Below, in pieces: positions 1 through 15,675 of a stretch of DNA of 64,000 bases. Every line of letters starts with the position of its first letter. The first letter of the stretch is position 1. The notes beneath the pieces are model-generated. The model saw nothing but the letters and a program-made list of their open reading frames with translations, was not told where the DNA came from and made no database searches. A program made the translations under genes and the position numbers. This stretch comes from Steinernema hermaphroditum (taxonomy: Eukaryota > Nematoda > Chromadorea > Rhabditida > Steinernematidae). The stretch is from assembly GCA_030435675.1 (NCBI GenBank), contig CM059625.1:10788001-10852000 (forward strand), read 5' to 3'.

Positions 1-689
1 AGTAACCGCATGCGGAGGGTGACATTCTTCCGAGATTTATACGAATTGATTTTCGGACACCATCGATGACCAAGTGGATGACGATTCGGCTGTGAAAGCG
101 GCGGGAAAGTAATTGTTTTTGACACCCTACTCCTTTGCAAATTTTTCTACGAAGCGTTGAAAGATGGGCCACCTTTCTAACATCGATGCTCGTTTTGCAA
201 TACCTAAATGATTGAGTGGGTAAAACAAATTATTACTACAGTACTTTTAGAGTATACGTCGTACTGCAGAACGGATCTGTGCTCAAATGCGGGGCAGAAC
301 TACTGTTTTCCATGGCTGGTAAAGACGAAGTGCACTGAAAGTATTTTGAATAAGAGAACGATTGATCGGCAGTGTTACCGGTTTCCCTCTGCGACGCTGT
401 AATCTGGCGTTGTCGCATTACTCGGTCTTGTCTTGTTGCCTTTTATAACTAGCTTCCAGTTCTGTGACGACTTACACGATGGCGTCACTACAAGCAAACT
501 TAATCACATTTGTAACACCGTGCGCAGGCTACGCTGCTGGCTTCATTTCCGTTTTTCAGCATAGGAATCGGGACTATTTCTGCTCCGTACCGCTACATCA
601 CTCAATCATTCGCTTGACCTTCCACCAATTGAATGAATCACCAGAGTTCGCGGGTTTCTACTCGACGCTCTGCTTTCAAATAATATTTC
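1..689. other. 5' end of window, no supported gene
   Basis: Only short overlapping open frames lie here, none with a family signature, matching splice sites or biased composition. It probably holds the promoter and 5' UTR of the small membrane-protein gene that starts at 690. I see no repeat, tRNA or other element. Confidence 0.4.
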
Positions 690-1137
690 ATGACTATCGT
701 CACTATTTTGCTTTGCTGCCTTCTGTTTTCACACTTTCGATTCACAGAGAGCAATGAGTTGATTGTCGAAACCTTCGAGAACCTGGATTTCGGCTTCAAC
801 AGTCATTCAATTCATCAGCTCATAGCCGCCGTGGTAGTATTCGTTGTGATTTCCGCTTTACTCGTAAGTGAATATGCTTGGAGAAAAATTGTTTGCTTTA
901 GAAAATAATATTTCCAAAACAACAAGCACTATTGTGGAAAACGTTTTCTTTCAGGCCGTTACTGTCATAATCTTCCGCATTTACGTGTACTGCCGCAATG
1001 ATGCAAATACTCGCCAATATCAATTGCCTACTTATGACACCAAAAGCTCTCAAGGCTCACCATCAGCACATGGGCACTCCCGTTCGGCTAGGAACAGCTT
1101 TCACGCAGCTTTTATGCATACGGTGGAGGACGTATGA
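690..1137 (+). CDS. Small type I single-pass membrane protein (118 aa)
   Basis: Two exons, 690-863 and 955-1137, are joined by a phase 0 intron with a strong GTAAGT donor and a TTTCTTTCAG acceptor. The joined protein starts with a typical signal peptide (about residues 1-20, ILLCCLLF core). A short ectodomain of about 23 residues follows, then one long hydrophobic helix (about residues 44-66) built from both exons, which is good evidence that the splice is real. The tail of about 50 residues is polar, rich in Ser, His and Arg, and has a LPTY motif. The layout predicts a plasma-membrane or secretory-pathway protein with its C-terminus in the cytosol. I recognise no family. The ATG is chosen because it begins the signal peptide; upstream frames are unconvincing. 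Confidence 0.55.
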
Positions 1138-4100
1138 TCACGATCAACCGAAGTCAGAATGCTAAGTGAACGGACGGGTCCAACGGGAACGCTCATCACG
1201 TTTCTCTGCAATGATGATGCGTTCTGCATAAACATCCGCTGTAAATATGTAATGAACACTTGAATGTTCGATTGTTCTCTTCAGGGATAAACGGCGAAAC
1301 TGTCAAACAAATTGCGGATGTTCCCGAGTTTCAGCTTCCATGTGACATAACTTTTTTTTGCAGAGATTACCGGTCAATTTCGTTCATATATAAGAGACAT
1401 TTTTCAAGAATAGTTCGTGAGAGGCATTTGGCCCTTCGGCGCAGTACATATGATGATGACTGCGGGCGTTCCTCGAACGTAAGGCCAGTCGACGGAAACG
1501 CATTGGTGAGGCGAGACCGACAAACGCACCGGAGGTGATCGGACTTCGCAGTGACCCTCGATTTTGCGGCCCTCGATTGGTTCGTTCGCTGCGATGAGTG
1601 GAACTCAGCCTCATTCTTGGTCGCGCCCTCTCGGAATCGATCGATAGACCAACAGACTGCCTCGACCGTTTCGGGCCGCAGCCATCGCTGTAGACACTTT
1701 TCCGACAATTGCGCTCTCGGTTGACTCACCTCCCTTCAGCTGTCGGTTTGAAATATTAATTACTAACTTTGGTACTATTATGAAATGTGTGGCATCAGAT
1801 TTGCGAGAGGCGAATAATGCTAAATGCGGTATAATTTACTTGTACCTTGTACCACTTTCACATGTCTTCTAGTCTAATGTTGTTAAATCTCTCTGTCACT
1901 GCTTACTACAAAAATTTTGGACGGTGACCACGCATGATCCTTACACTCCCGTTATTTCTTATGTTTTACACTCTATTTCCGTTTCGTTTGCATAATACCG
2001 GGGATTTCTTCACGTGAACAGACTGTCAAAACAACTGCGGCAATTATGAAATCCACACATCTGTCTTCTCTAAATGCGCCATTGAATCATCATAATTCGC
2101 TTTCAACTTAACTTTATCTTATAGCTCTATATTTCTATGCATTTTAACCTTTTTTTCTATGCGAATGTACAATTTCGGCTTGGTTTGAGGTCACATTCCA
2201 AGATCAATGGACTCGTTGTAAGCATTGCGAGGTAACTTAGAATACCAAGCTAATATCACTACCAGAAAATCGCGTGCTCTCATAGAATTCTGCTGTTGCC
2301 AGTGGCGGCTTTGACGTTTTAAATTAGCATAATGTTGTGGAAGTTAAATGAGCGATCAGGTCGAAGACCTTAGGAAAGTGTAAAGTGGTGCAAATGCATA
2401 GCGAATCCGCGGTTTCTGCTACTGGTATGCAAATAATTTACGATATGAGAAAAGAAGAGTTCGGCAGTGGTAGCCGGCATGCGGCGACGTCGGTGACGCG
2501 CACTCATTGATCGACGCGCAGTTTACTTCGTCCGCTCCCTTTGACGCCTTTTCGTCCGTCGTTTGCCGCGCTCGCGTCCTCGTCTCTTCCTTCTGCCGTG
2601 CGAGTGAGCGACGCGACGAAACCTGGCGGCAAGCGACCATCCGCGGAGGTATTTGATAGATTGCGATGATGTAGACTATTCAATACCTGCCGCGACTGCG
2701 CGCGTCACTCAAGCATTCACTCCATGCAAAACTTCTCGTGTCTCACTCTCTCATGCCATCTTTTCGATAATAAAGTTCGAATATGAAACCTTAAGGGTGA
2801 ATGGGTATAACAATGTCTATTGAGTTGCGTTGGTCAACTGTAATTAGTGTGGTTCTACTACAGAATGTGCGAACAGTTAAACTGTTATGGAAAACTGCCG
2901 CATTAACGCGAAATCAGCTACACAAACATCTGCGTTCGTTGACGATGAAAATCGCTATCAAAATCCGGAATGAATTTGTGAATTTCGTTCACTAATGAGA
3001 AACGCAAATGGCAAAAATAACTGTGTCATTGATAAACAGTTACTTTCTGTTGGTTATCGAGGTATTAACAGGCCGAAACATTGCATACGTCACTTTTCGA
3101 TGGGACGTACATGACCACTATCCATGAGAGCAAGCCGATGGCCGCACACTTCGTCAGCTGTTCTTTGCTTTAATCGTCATCGAGTAGATTCCCGACGAAC
3201 TGCTTCACATCGCCACAGGATGCTTTCTCTGTGAACGCGACACCCCTCCGATCGCGTGTTTGCTTTCCCTTCCGAATATGGATTTGCTGATCAATACTTT
3301 CGCAACGGTTTTCCATTTTATCGATGAATGCGAAACCGCGCCGGCACCTATTGCTGTTTACTATCTGTTCGTACTCGTTTATACCTAGATCGGCGACAGT
3401 TTCTAATAATTCGTGTGATTAGTTTATGTTTCCTGATATTGCAATGCGCACTACTTTTTGGAAGTTCTCATCGCACCTGCTGGCCGCACAGTAGCCATCC
3501 TCCATAAGGTCCTTGCTCCCGCTCGCTCGGTTCTCTGCCATTGATGCTCAGCGATTGTAATCGATGCTGCAGGCAGTTGCTCCAACGATTTTTCCGCCCA
3601 CTGATTGCATCGCGCGAACTATGTACCGTTCTCTCAGGTTTTTACTTTATGATATTCTTTAAAGAATTACTGTTCCTAACTATCATTTTATTAGCTTCTG
3701 CACAAAGATAGTTTTTTACTACGCTTGCCGTTTTTTTTCATTTTCTCTCATTATCAATACTGTACAAAACCGATTCATTAATCAGTATTAGAAGCCATTG
3801 ATGTCATGATATGAAATCATTCAAAACATTCGATGACCAACAGGTTTGCGACAATCAGCTGTTTTCGTGATCAGTCTCGTCGAGAGCAGTCTATTTCAAC
3901 ATAATGTTACACTTTGTCTGAACTAATACTGTACTATACCTCGCGCTACGATTGTCACCGATTGCTCGGAGTTTCAAGCTGACCTTCTTGAACGTCTGTC
4001 CTTGGACCGGACGGCGTCCATACATCACCGACTAAACGTCCCGCACTACTGGTGGATGCTGTATTTCAACCGCCAAATTTAACGCTTTTTACGTTGTCGT

Positions 4101-4867
4101 CCAGTCTTCTCGTTTCTTGCCCACTCTCCTGCCCTCTTTTCATCCTTCAATCTTCTTCCAGCTGTTTGTTTTGCTTAACGCTCTCTCGCGCGCTTTTGCA
4201 TTCGCGCGTGTGTTATGTACTCTCTTCGTTGACCTCTCGCACTACTCGCTTAATCTCCAGAAAGAGCAGATTTAAATATTAATCAGCGAAATCATCTTGT
4301 TATGATTCCGAATTTTATTACTGTCCATATGGAAAGGAAGCCACACTGACGGTAACAAAAAGAAATTTGCATATTGTTTGTTGTGCGCGTGTCTGCAAAA
4401 TGTACGAAACAGAAATATAGTCGAGTCGAAATGCTTTCTTTACGAAAGCAGTTGATGACGACAGTAGATCCTTTCACAATTCGCTTGTGCAGAATCAACA
4501 GCTCCCGTTGTTGTAATCTAACAAGTAATACGTGCGTGCCAGCTATTACTCACTAACGTGTCCTCCGTTGAAACAATGACTAACTTACAGCAGAGTGCCA
4601 CTAATCCGACCTCCGTCGCATGTTGCAGAACGTGATGGTTCGCCCGTCGACCGACGGACGAAACCTCCGTCAATGAGTTGAGTGGAAGCGCCAGGCGGTG
4701 GTGGTCGTCCAGACTCAGTTCCGGCCTCGGAAGGTTGGCGCAAAGCAGATCGGTGTTCTTCAACCCCAAGAATTAATTACACTCACAACTCAATCGGCTC
4801 TCAAGCGCATACAACAGGCTTTCGGTCCTGCGCCAGGGCCGAAGGGCAGCAGGACCGGTCAAACGAA
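1138..4867. other. Intergenic / 5' flank of the DYRK gene
   Basis: This stretch of 3.7 kb holds no open frame with family similarity or consistent splice phases. A GC-richer patch around 2440-2720 and pyrimidine-rich tracts near 4060-4200 stand out. They could mark a promoter or non-coding first exons of the downstream kinase gene, since its coding exon 1 is only 12 bases and its 5' UTR is likely to extend to the left. Functional content is not visible from the sequence alone. Confidence 0.4.
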
Positions 4868-8451
<3,584 letters not shown>

Positions 8452-8560
8452 AAACTGTTTAATGTGAGTGCTGTGCGCTAAACCCTTGATATTCGATCAC
8501 AGAACATCCCAGCTTCCTATTTAAACATCTTAATATCTAAGCACATGATCCTCTTTTCAG

Positions 8561-8704
8561 CAACCTGTGCGCAATCTTTCGTTCGATGGAGCGCAGAATT
8601 TGCATTCTCGTTCAAATCGTTCCGCCAACAACGCTGCTTTCATGATTCCGAACCAAGTACCACAGTCCCAAAGTTCCGTGCCAGCTTCCCATCCATCCTA
8701 CTGA
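8561..8704 (+). CDS. Alternative 3'-terminal exon of the DYRK gene
   Basis: The sequence after the acceptor CTCTTTTCAG opens in phase 0 for 47 codons and ends in TGA. It can be joined in frame to either upstream phase 0 exon (ending 8116 or 8224), bypassing the exon that ends at 8451. It encodes RNLSFDGAQNLHSRSN near its start, which resembles RNLSFD...SRSN in exon 8159-8224, so the two exons look like diverged duplicates. The result would be a DYRK isoform of about 823 residues (via 8224) with a different Gln/Ser-rich tail. This is inferred from sequence; no transcript evidence is available here. Confidence 0.55.
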   Translation, partial: QPVRNLSFDGAQNLHSRSNRSANNAAFMIPNQVPQSQSSVPASHPSY

Positions 8705-9715
8705 CCAAAGGGGGATACATTCCAGACAAAACCCTCCGACACGACATTGTGAAGGTAACGTGAGGAAGAAAGTCGGGTTGTCGTCCCGCAGCCTATGCAG
8801 GCACTGTGTGTTGTGCTGTTTGAGCTTTTTAGTTCACTGTTTGTACTCATTCAAATTTTGGAACCTTAAATGTTCAACTTATTCTTTTGACTATTTCTAT
8901 TCCCTGATCGTTTGTTCTCTGTCCACTCCTTCCTCATTATTACCAACGGTATATACGTGTAACCTTATGTGCTCACGCTCGTTGTTTGCTCAAATGTATC
9001 GGTGCCTTACACTGGACAGTGAGCAGGAAGGTGTCCTACGTGTTTGGGACATACGGTGAGAAGGTACCGTTGCATTTGCATGCACGAGTCTTGTGAATGT
9101 CATAGTGCCGACTCTCTTCTCTCTCATGTCTCGACATTATTCCACTGCTGTTTCGAATTATATTTTCTACCGTTTGCTCAGGCAGACCGTTCCTTGACGA
9201 AATGTCATTGTACATCAATTGTATTGGGTCGTTTCTAGATGTTTTCTTATGTAACTTCAATGGCAGTGTCGTCTGTTTTCCTTTGCAATCTTAGACTTCT
9301 GCTCTTTTTAGGTTTCTCTGTAAACAACACTTTAAGGGTCTCCATCTTTCTGATCTTTTTGTGCATCTATATAGTTTGCTCCACAAATTGTGTCAGTCAG
9401 TATTGTAATAATAACTTAAGTGACAAAAAAAGTAATAAAAAACGGAAAGGAAACCTGTGAGAGTGCAAGGGGCGGAGGTACTTACGCAACCAGATAGTCG
9501 CTGCTCGACGGTCTGCCCGTCTTTGGATCGCCAGACCTCCTCCTCTCAGACCTTGATGTCTGTTCGAAGATGGACTGTGATTATTACACTCGGTTCGAGC
9601 TCTAAAAACATCACTTTCGCTAATTTAAAGGCTCACAACAATTCGTAGAATTCGTTTCAGGGCGCTTTCCGATCGGTCTGATTCATTTCAATTTTTCGTT
9701 CCACCACTGTAACCA
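8705..9715. other. T-rich intergenic stretch
   Basis: Long T-rich runs dominate 8820-9420, and hydrophobic open frames there are what T-rich DNA gives by chance. No splice-consistent coding exon or family match is seen. It separates the end of the kinase gene from the glutaredoxin gene. Confidence 0.4.
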
Positions 9716-10214
9716 ATGGCGTACAAGCTCTCCCTTTGCCTCTTTGCACTATGCTCTATTGTATGTTACCGATGCCATTTTCCACCCAAACTCTGCATTC
9801 TTTAGCATTTGTCCCTCAGCAAACCATCCGCCCATGAACCGTCAAGTCGTGTAGATGTTGATAGGGACGTCGACAGAGATATCGAATCCCATAAGGTGAC
9901 AGTATTCTCTAAGACATACTGTCCCTTTAGCAAAGCGTTGAAAGCGCTTCTTAAGCCGTACTCTATCAAGGACATTAAAGTGGTGGAGCTCGATCTTCAA
10001 GAGAACATGCATGAGATGCAGGTAAGATGATCTAGATGTCTACAGTATTTTATGCTTCTCTCCTTTTCAGGATCATCTTCAAACCCTCAGTGGAATTCAC
10101 ACAGTACCTCAATTGTTTATTAAGGGAAAGTTCGTCGGAAACTTTGAAGAAACTGAACTGAAGGAAGAAACCGGTGAATTGAAGAAGATTTTGCGTAGCG
10201 CGGGTGCCATATGA
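9716..10214 (+). CDS. Secretory-pathway glutaredoxin with CPFS active site (134 aa)
   Basis: Exons 9716-9760, 9806-10021 and 10071-10214, all joined in phase 0. Glutaredoxins reduce protein disulfides or protein-glutathione mixed disulfides using glutathione. Exon 1 gives a hydrophobic leader (AYKLSLCLFALCSI), so the protein should enter the ER or be secreted. A short acidic linker follows, then the thioredoxin-fold domain: VTVFSKTYCPFS with the catalytic Cys at 54 and Ser at 57 in place of the second Cys, the cis-proline TVP motif at 98-100, and GNFEE where classical glutaredoxins have a Gly-rich glutathione-binding segment. The CPFS site makes it monothiol in chemistry although the fold resembles dithiol glutaredoxins. 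A polyadenylation signal lies only 9 bases after the stop. Confidence 0.88.
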
Positions 10215-10222
10215 TCGAGTGA

Positions 10223-10228
10223 AATAAA
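10223..10228 (+). terminator. Polyadenylation signal AATAAA of the glutaredoxin gene
   Basis: A canonical AATAAA begins 9 bases after the TGA at 10214, implying a very short 3' UTR. It is the nearest such hexamer on the correct strand. Confidence 0.6.
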
Positions 10229-11208
10229 GACGACTGACATTGAAATTGTAAAGTGCTGTAACATCTTCAAGGGGCAAAAGGGCATTTCGGGGGTAACACA
10301 TTGAGTTGTCGACGCGTGTACTTGGCGGTCAGGTTCAAACTTACTAGACGGAAGTGACGTCGACATCAACGATCACATCACTCCCAAAGTCGCAAGGTAC
10401 TTGCGGCCTACAATTCAGGGGTCATCGAATTTTTCTTGTGTTAACAGAAAATACGCTAATTGTGAAAATGATATCTGTGTAATAGATGAGTCACGGTTCA
10501 ACAGTTCAACGCAGAACTGTTTGCCGTTTCGTGTAACCATACCGTTCGGCGAACGACTTGTTGCTGTCTGTCTCAGTTTGCCCATAACCGCGACGCTCTC
10601 TGGAATGCGTAGGGCAAATACCGAAGCCAAAGCAAGTGTACATCATGTGAACGCCATTCCCTTGACCCACAAATTTGTTTTTGTTGTCGTCGTGTTCACT
10701 TTCGCTTAAAAAGCACAATTCTTTCGGCGTAATGATGTTTTGCCGCCTCATTTGCGTCTTCCTCACAGACCAACCGTCAGATCAAAGATGATAACACGTC
10801 AACAAAACGTTTAGCCTCATCCAAGTGAGGCACAAAGCCACCGGAGGATTCTTGTGCGTCTTTAAAGGAATATGACTGCTGAATAATATAAACAATCATT
10901 AATATTTAATGTACTACACTAACGTTTTTATTTAGCACATATAAAATCTCTTGCAACAAGAAACATTACCGTAAGTGGTTCCTGGCAACAACTAACGAGA
11001 TCCATAATAGGTGTACATGGAATGAACGACTAGACGGAGAAGTAATATTTCTTTAATTACTTCAATTTGGGAACAACTAGGCTGAGGTGCACATGGCTAG
11101 AGCAGCTTTACTGCGCGATCACAGAAACGATAACAGCTAATGGTAAGCGTTAAAAGGTAACAAGAGGAAGGGGCAACGGAATATAACCAACCAGCGAGCA
11201 CGGGAGAT
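10229..11208. other. Convergent intergenic region
   Basis: It lies between the 3' ends of the glutaredoxin gene (+) and the MKK4 gene (-). Open frames on both strands between 10400 and 10770 overlap each other and show no family similarity. The rest is AT-rich, probably 3' UTR of the kinase. Confidence 0.4.
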
Positions 11209-12534
11209 TCACTTTCCTTCTATGAAATCGGCCACAATTTGACCGATTAAATCTCTTTGGGACGGCTCCGAGATCAGGTTGTGGTATTTCAAATAAAACT
11301 GCTCTTTGATGAGTACATCATATTTCGGTCGCGAGTTTTTGTCTTTTATCAAACTAAAAACCGGTGGTTTTAGAGGAAGCAGTTCGGTCACTCACCACAA
11401 GTTAACAAAAGATACTAGGTCGATGGAGTACTTGTCAGCCGTCATTACGGGAGGATCTCCGTTAACAACTACCTCCACTTGCTCGAATGCAGTTGCCCAG
11501 CAGGAATATGGAAATCGGCCCGTGCAGATTTCGACCTGCAAATGAATGGTTGTTGAAACGTTTGCAAATAAGTTCTTACTAAGGAGATTCCCAGCGACCA
11601 AACATCTGCTCTCACGTCGTATTTACCTTCGCTTAGTCGTTCCGGCTGAAAATAATTGCACAACAGAAATGCTACGTGTCATATTGCTTACTAACCGCCA
11701 TGTAAGGTCTGCAGCCCACATCCCTTGATCGGGCTATTGAGTCCACAAGACATCCGGCTATTCCGAAATCGCATAGTTTGATCGATCCTTTACGGTCGAG
11801 CAGCACGTTCGAGGGTTTAACGTCTGAATACTCGTAGATTTCTAGGCAACACTCTTTTGCTTGTACCTCGATGAATTATCTTTTTATGTTTTAAGTAGTT
11901 GAGTGCATTTACGGTCTGAAAATACCACTTGTATGTACGTCCTAAATGATGGTACTTACAGAAGCAGCTACGAAGCCGACTAAATCTTCTGGCAATATCT
12001 GATTCTTTGCGTATATGTTCTTGTATAACCTGTCGAGAGATATATCCAGCAGTTCCATGCAAATCCAGCAGCATCCTTCGGTAAATATAGCACCGTAACA
12101 TTTCACAATATTATCACAGTCATCGCAGGCGGTGATCGTCGTGAGCTCCATTTCCAGCCGCTTTCTGTCCTCCGAGTTCACGGTTGTGGCAGGGATCCTC
12201 TTAAAGTTCAGTTTAACAACTAATGCTGCATGGATTTTGAGGATACTTTAACAGCAACTTCATTTCCTGTCTCTCGATGGACCATCTTGTTCACCGACCC
12301 GTACATTCCACGTCCGATCTCTCCTAGGTCGATGAGATTTGCCGATGTGAATTTGTGTGAACTGGCGGGAAATGTCAACGTGCCGGTTGACGGAAGTGCT
12401 CTTAAACATGTCCATATATTCTAGAAAACACCCCGCGAAGCTTACGGCATGTACATGGGCAAGCTGTTTCCATTGTCGCGATCTATCTGCTGAGGCAAGC
12501 TTGAGAAGTCAAGCTCAAATTTGGGGGCCGGCAT
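11209..12534 (-). CDS. mkk-4 / MAP2K4 homologue: MAP kinase kinase, MKK4/SEK1 class (336 aa)
   Basis: Eight exons on the minus strand: 12534-12446, 12400-12247, 12199-11960, 11915-11867, 11823-11696, 11645-11580, 11535-11396, 11353-11209, with introns of about 43-50 bp. It phosphorylates Thr and Tyr of JNK or p38 MAP kinases in the cytosol. It has the MKK4 signature DLGEIGRGMYGSVNKMVH (G-loop about 59-64), catalytic Lys 81 in AVKRI, YGAIF and WICMEL, HRDVKPSN (176-183), DFG (196-198) and GCRPYMAPER. The activation-loop phosphosites are Ser206 and Ser210 (SIARS), where vertebrate MKK4 has Ser and Thr. The MKK4 class is preferred over MKK3/6 by the G-loop region and GCRPYMAPE. The short N-terminus (about 50 residues before the kinase) starts MPAPKFELDF; exon 1 to exon 2 uses an acceptor ending TTTAAG, the only choice that keeps the frame. 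Confidence 0.93.
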
Positions 12535-15500
12535 GTAGGCGCGTCGACAGCGACAGCAGAAAAATCTGCAACGTCTCGTATGCGCTTAACGATGTAATAC
12601 AAAGGTTGTTGATTTTTATTGCTGGACAGAAACAAAACTTTTATGAAACAATAATTGTCGTATGTAGTTTGGCCAATGTCCAGCAACGCACATGTGCAAT
12701 CAATCGTTTCAGGACCCCAGTAGGAATGCAACGATGAAATGAGTTCTTGAAATTCAATATGCAATGGAATAAGATGCACTTGACAGGATATTGAAATCCT
12801 GCAAATTGAACCAGAATATGTCTTCTCATACGTCTTGAAGTGTGGCAGCATCATATGAATTGCAGTCTGTACATGATAAAACGACCTCGATATGAATTCA
12901 GAAGAATCTGACCTCAAAATGAGTTCATGCTTTGAGTACCGTAAGAGCGCCAATTTCTGGCCATTGTCATTCATTTAAATAACCATTTTTTGGTTATGAT
13001 AAGAAATATAAAGTCTGTTCCATAGCGATCGGGAATGTATTGAAGCGCTGAAGTACACGTTAATACCATGACTTTGGGAATTTGTTCCATTTATGAGCTG
13101 CCAAAGGAATAATCACTTGTCATCAACTTCGCTTGCACGTCATTACACAATGTGTCTGTGATTAAGCCCTTAGTCATTGATCGAATGAACGTTGTGATAA
13201 GATCGCTTTTGATGATGTTTGTTTCGACAGTGTCAAATGGCTTTCAAGGTAGGCATGGACAGTTGTCTCAAAGCACAGTTAGCAATCTATGCCTGACATT
13301 TGCTAATCCATTTAGAAATGCGCAATGAATAGCAAATAGTAAAAGCTCTACATGACATTAGTCTTTATTTGCGAGTTATGGGCAACCCTCGTTAATCCAA
13401 CCAATTGGAGAGAATCGTGCTCGTATCAAATCAATATTGCGTTGTTCCCTTTACGTTTTGCGTCCTGTATCAACGACTGAATGTAGACGGGAAGTCGCTT
13501 AGCATAAAAGGGAGTCAAAGTCTGTAGAGATTCAACGGACGAAGAACCTTTTGTTGACGAAAAAATGCGTAATTAATTGGACGCGCTCTTAGACAGAATA
13601 GACGGGTGAATGCCTTAAACAGATAACTGAACACTTCGGACCCACAAATTTTATGTGAGTGACCACTAAACAAGATCGATATTCTTCCGTAGATGTTATG
13701 GATGGCTGCCGGGCGGCCCCAAGCTCCCGCAACGTGTGTTGTGACGACAACACAGTGTTTGACTGCGTTATATTCCATCTCATATTTGTTTGTGCGTGTG
13801 CTCCGTTCGCTTTTTTCCGTTTTCGCGCACGCAGTTCCAGGCAGTTCCTCGGGCGCGTTCGCACTCGACCTCTTCCCACTCAATGGCCCGCCGATCTCAG
13901 CGGCCTTCGCCAATCCTCGGAACGGGTGCGTTCGGGAGTGACACGCTTGCGTGGATCGTATTCGGCTGCAAACATGGCCACTCTTATTTGTTATTTGCGT
14001 TCGTATCACATTCGTCTAGCAGCGCTGGGTCCCTACGCATGAACGGTGACCTTTATTGAATCATCGGTAATCATGTAAATGTAATGTCTTTCCGGAATCC
14101 TTAATCAAGTTGCAAGTGTTCAAGCGGCGTTCCGTTTGGGATCATTTCTCAACTTTGACCTTTGCCTCTCTGCGAGCACTGACTACTGCTCGTCATTTAC
14201 CACTCGTAGAAATATGTGAAAACATTTGTTAGCGACTTTTTGTCCAGTTCGCCCCCAAACGCAGCTGCGCGACGTAGCCCGAGCCGACTCGGTGTTGCCT
14301 CATTTTAAATGCGTTTTTCAGCTGAGTAACTAATTGGGTTCGATGACGTCTCGACGAACAACAGTGTCTAAGCATACGCTCATGTCTAACATCCGCTTAG
14401 ATATTTCAATGAACGGAAAGCGCACTTGCGCTGCTTATATAGAGGCGTAATTACGTTCGAAAGCGCCTCGAATATTGGATTGGAAAAGCAGGGAATAATT
14501 TTGTTTTTGTTGTTTTTCGTTTATGAATGTTTTCAACAAAATTTCAATAAACGTCTTATCGACTGAGTGCTTTTTCCGTTGTCCTGAGTAACTCTCCAAC
14601 ATTTTAACACTTAAGCCGTAATCCTTCCGTGAAGGAAAAGCCATTTCGCCACAACAGCTGCGGCTGATCAAAAATTCGGCTTATTTGCCGCAGATTCACA
14701 TATTTTCCTTCGCGCGCAGGTCTGCTGAATTGAACGAAGTGGTAAATCTGCGTTCAGTCGTGAATGGATCGGCTTTGCATTCGCAGTGTATGGTGTGTCA
14801 GTGAGCCTTATGGGCGGAGGTGGCTGACTTTCTTGACGGCTATGCGGTCAGAGCAATCCTCGAAACGCGACCGCATTCAAGATGGCGCGAGGCGTAGCTT
14901 TAGATTTGGGCAATACTGGCAGACTCGCCAGACACTTCGAGGTGCATGGCGAGTGTTAAGAACATGCCGTTCTGATTCCCAAACGGCAATCTATAACCGC
15001 GCTGGCATTTGCGCAATTTGAACTCTTTTCGCTTGTCTTCTTATGTTCGCGCAGACGCAATGGGCTTTAAGCGGAGTCGACCGGGGCCAAACCGACCAGT
15101 CTCGTCCAATTATCGATCTATGCGCGTCTTTGAATTGCCGCTATGGTCAGTCCAAAATGTAAAGTCGATTCGGTCACTCCCCTGATGACGTTGGTCTCCT
15201 ACTCAAGTGCATTACATCCCTACCGCCTTGGTACCACTTATTGCTCTCATGCTCTGTTATTCGTCTTTTGACAGAAAATTGCTTGCCTCCTAGCCAGCTC
15301 TTCGCATAATAGCTATTTTGAAATTATGCTCCTATTTCTCTTTTCAAAGCCGCACATTCATCCGATTACCAGCCGCGCTTGACTGTTGTGAAAGCACGCA
15401 AACTTCAATCTTCGCAACATCCATTTGCCATCATTGTCGTAATCATATATTTTGAATTCCTCTCCTATCCATGCGCGTTTATAACGTGTTTGTTTCAATC

Positions 15501-15675
15501 GTGGCAATCTGCTTAGAGCTCTGTCGCTGCTGTGATTGTATCCGAAAAATTTCCGCTCAGGTGAATACTAAGCAAAACCCATTTTCGATGATTGTTTATT
15601 TTTGTCGTACTGTGCGCGTGTGGGATGTCTACATAAAATGTGCTTAAGTTTTTAGGAAGCTCAAAGATATGCTGA
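12535..15675. other. Divergent promoter region between MKK4 and MADD genes
   Basis: The two genes diverge from this 3.1 kb. An open frame of 163 codons on the minus strand (12974-12483) overlaps MKK4 exon 1 in another frame and resembles nothing known. A GC-richer island at about 13515-14060 has long open frames on both strands at once, as expected of GC-rich regulatory DNA rather than coding sequence. Non-coding first exons of the MADD gene may lie here; the last splice-like signals before its ATG are near 15557. No RNA gene or repeat is seen. Confidence 0.4.

Noticed and set aside
8820..9460. Hydrophobic open frames suggesting a membrane protein
   Set aside because: The region is T-rich, which encodes Phe/Leu/Ser by composition alone; no splice sites or family support.
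13515..14042. Overlapping 164- and 127-codon frames on opposite strands
   Set aside because: Both being open at once reflects GC-rich, stop-poor DNA. Neither translation resembles a protein family.
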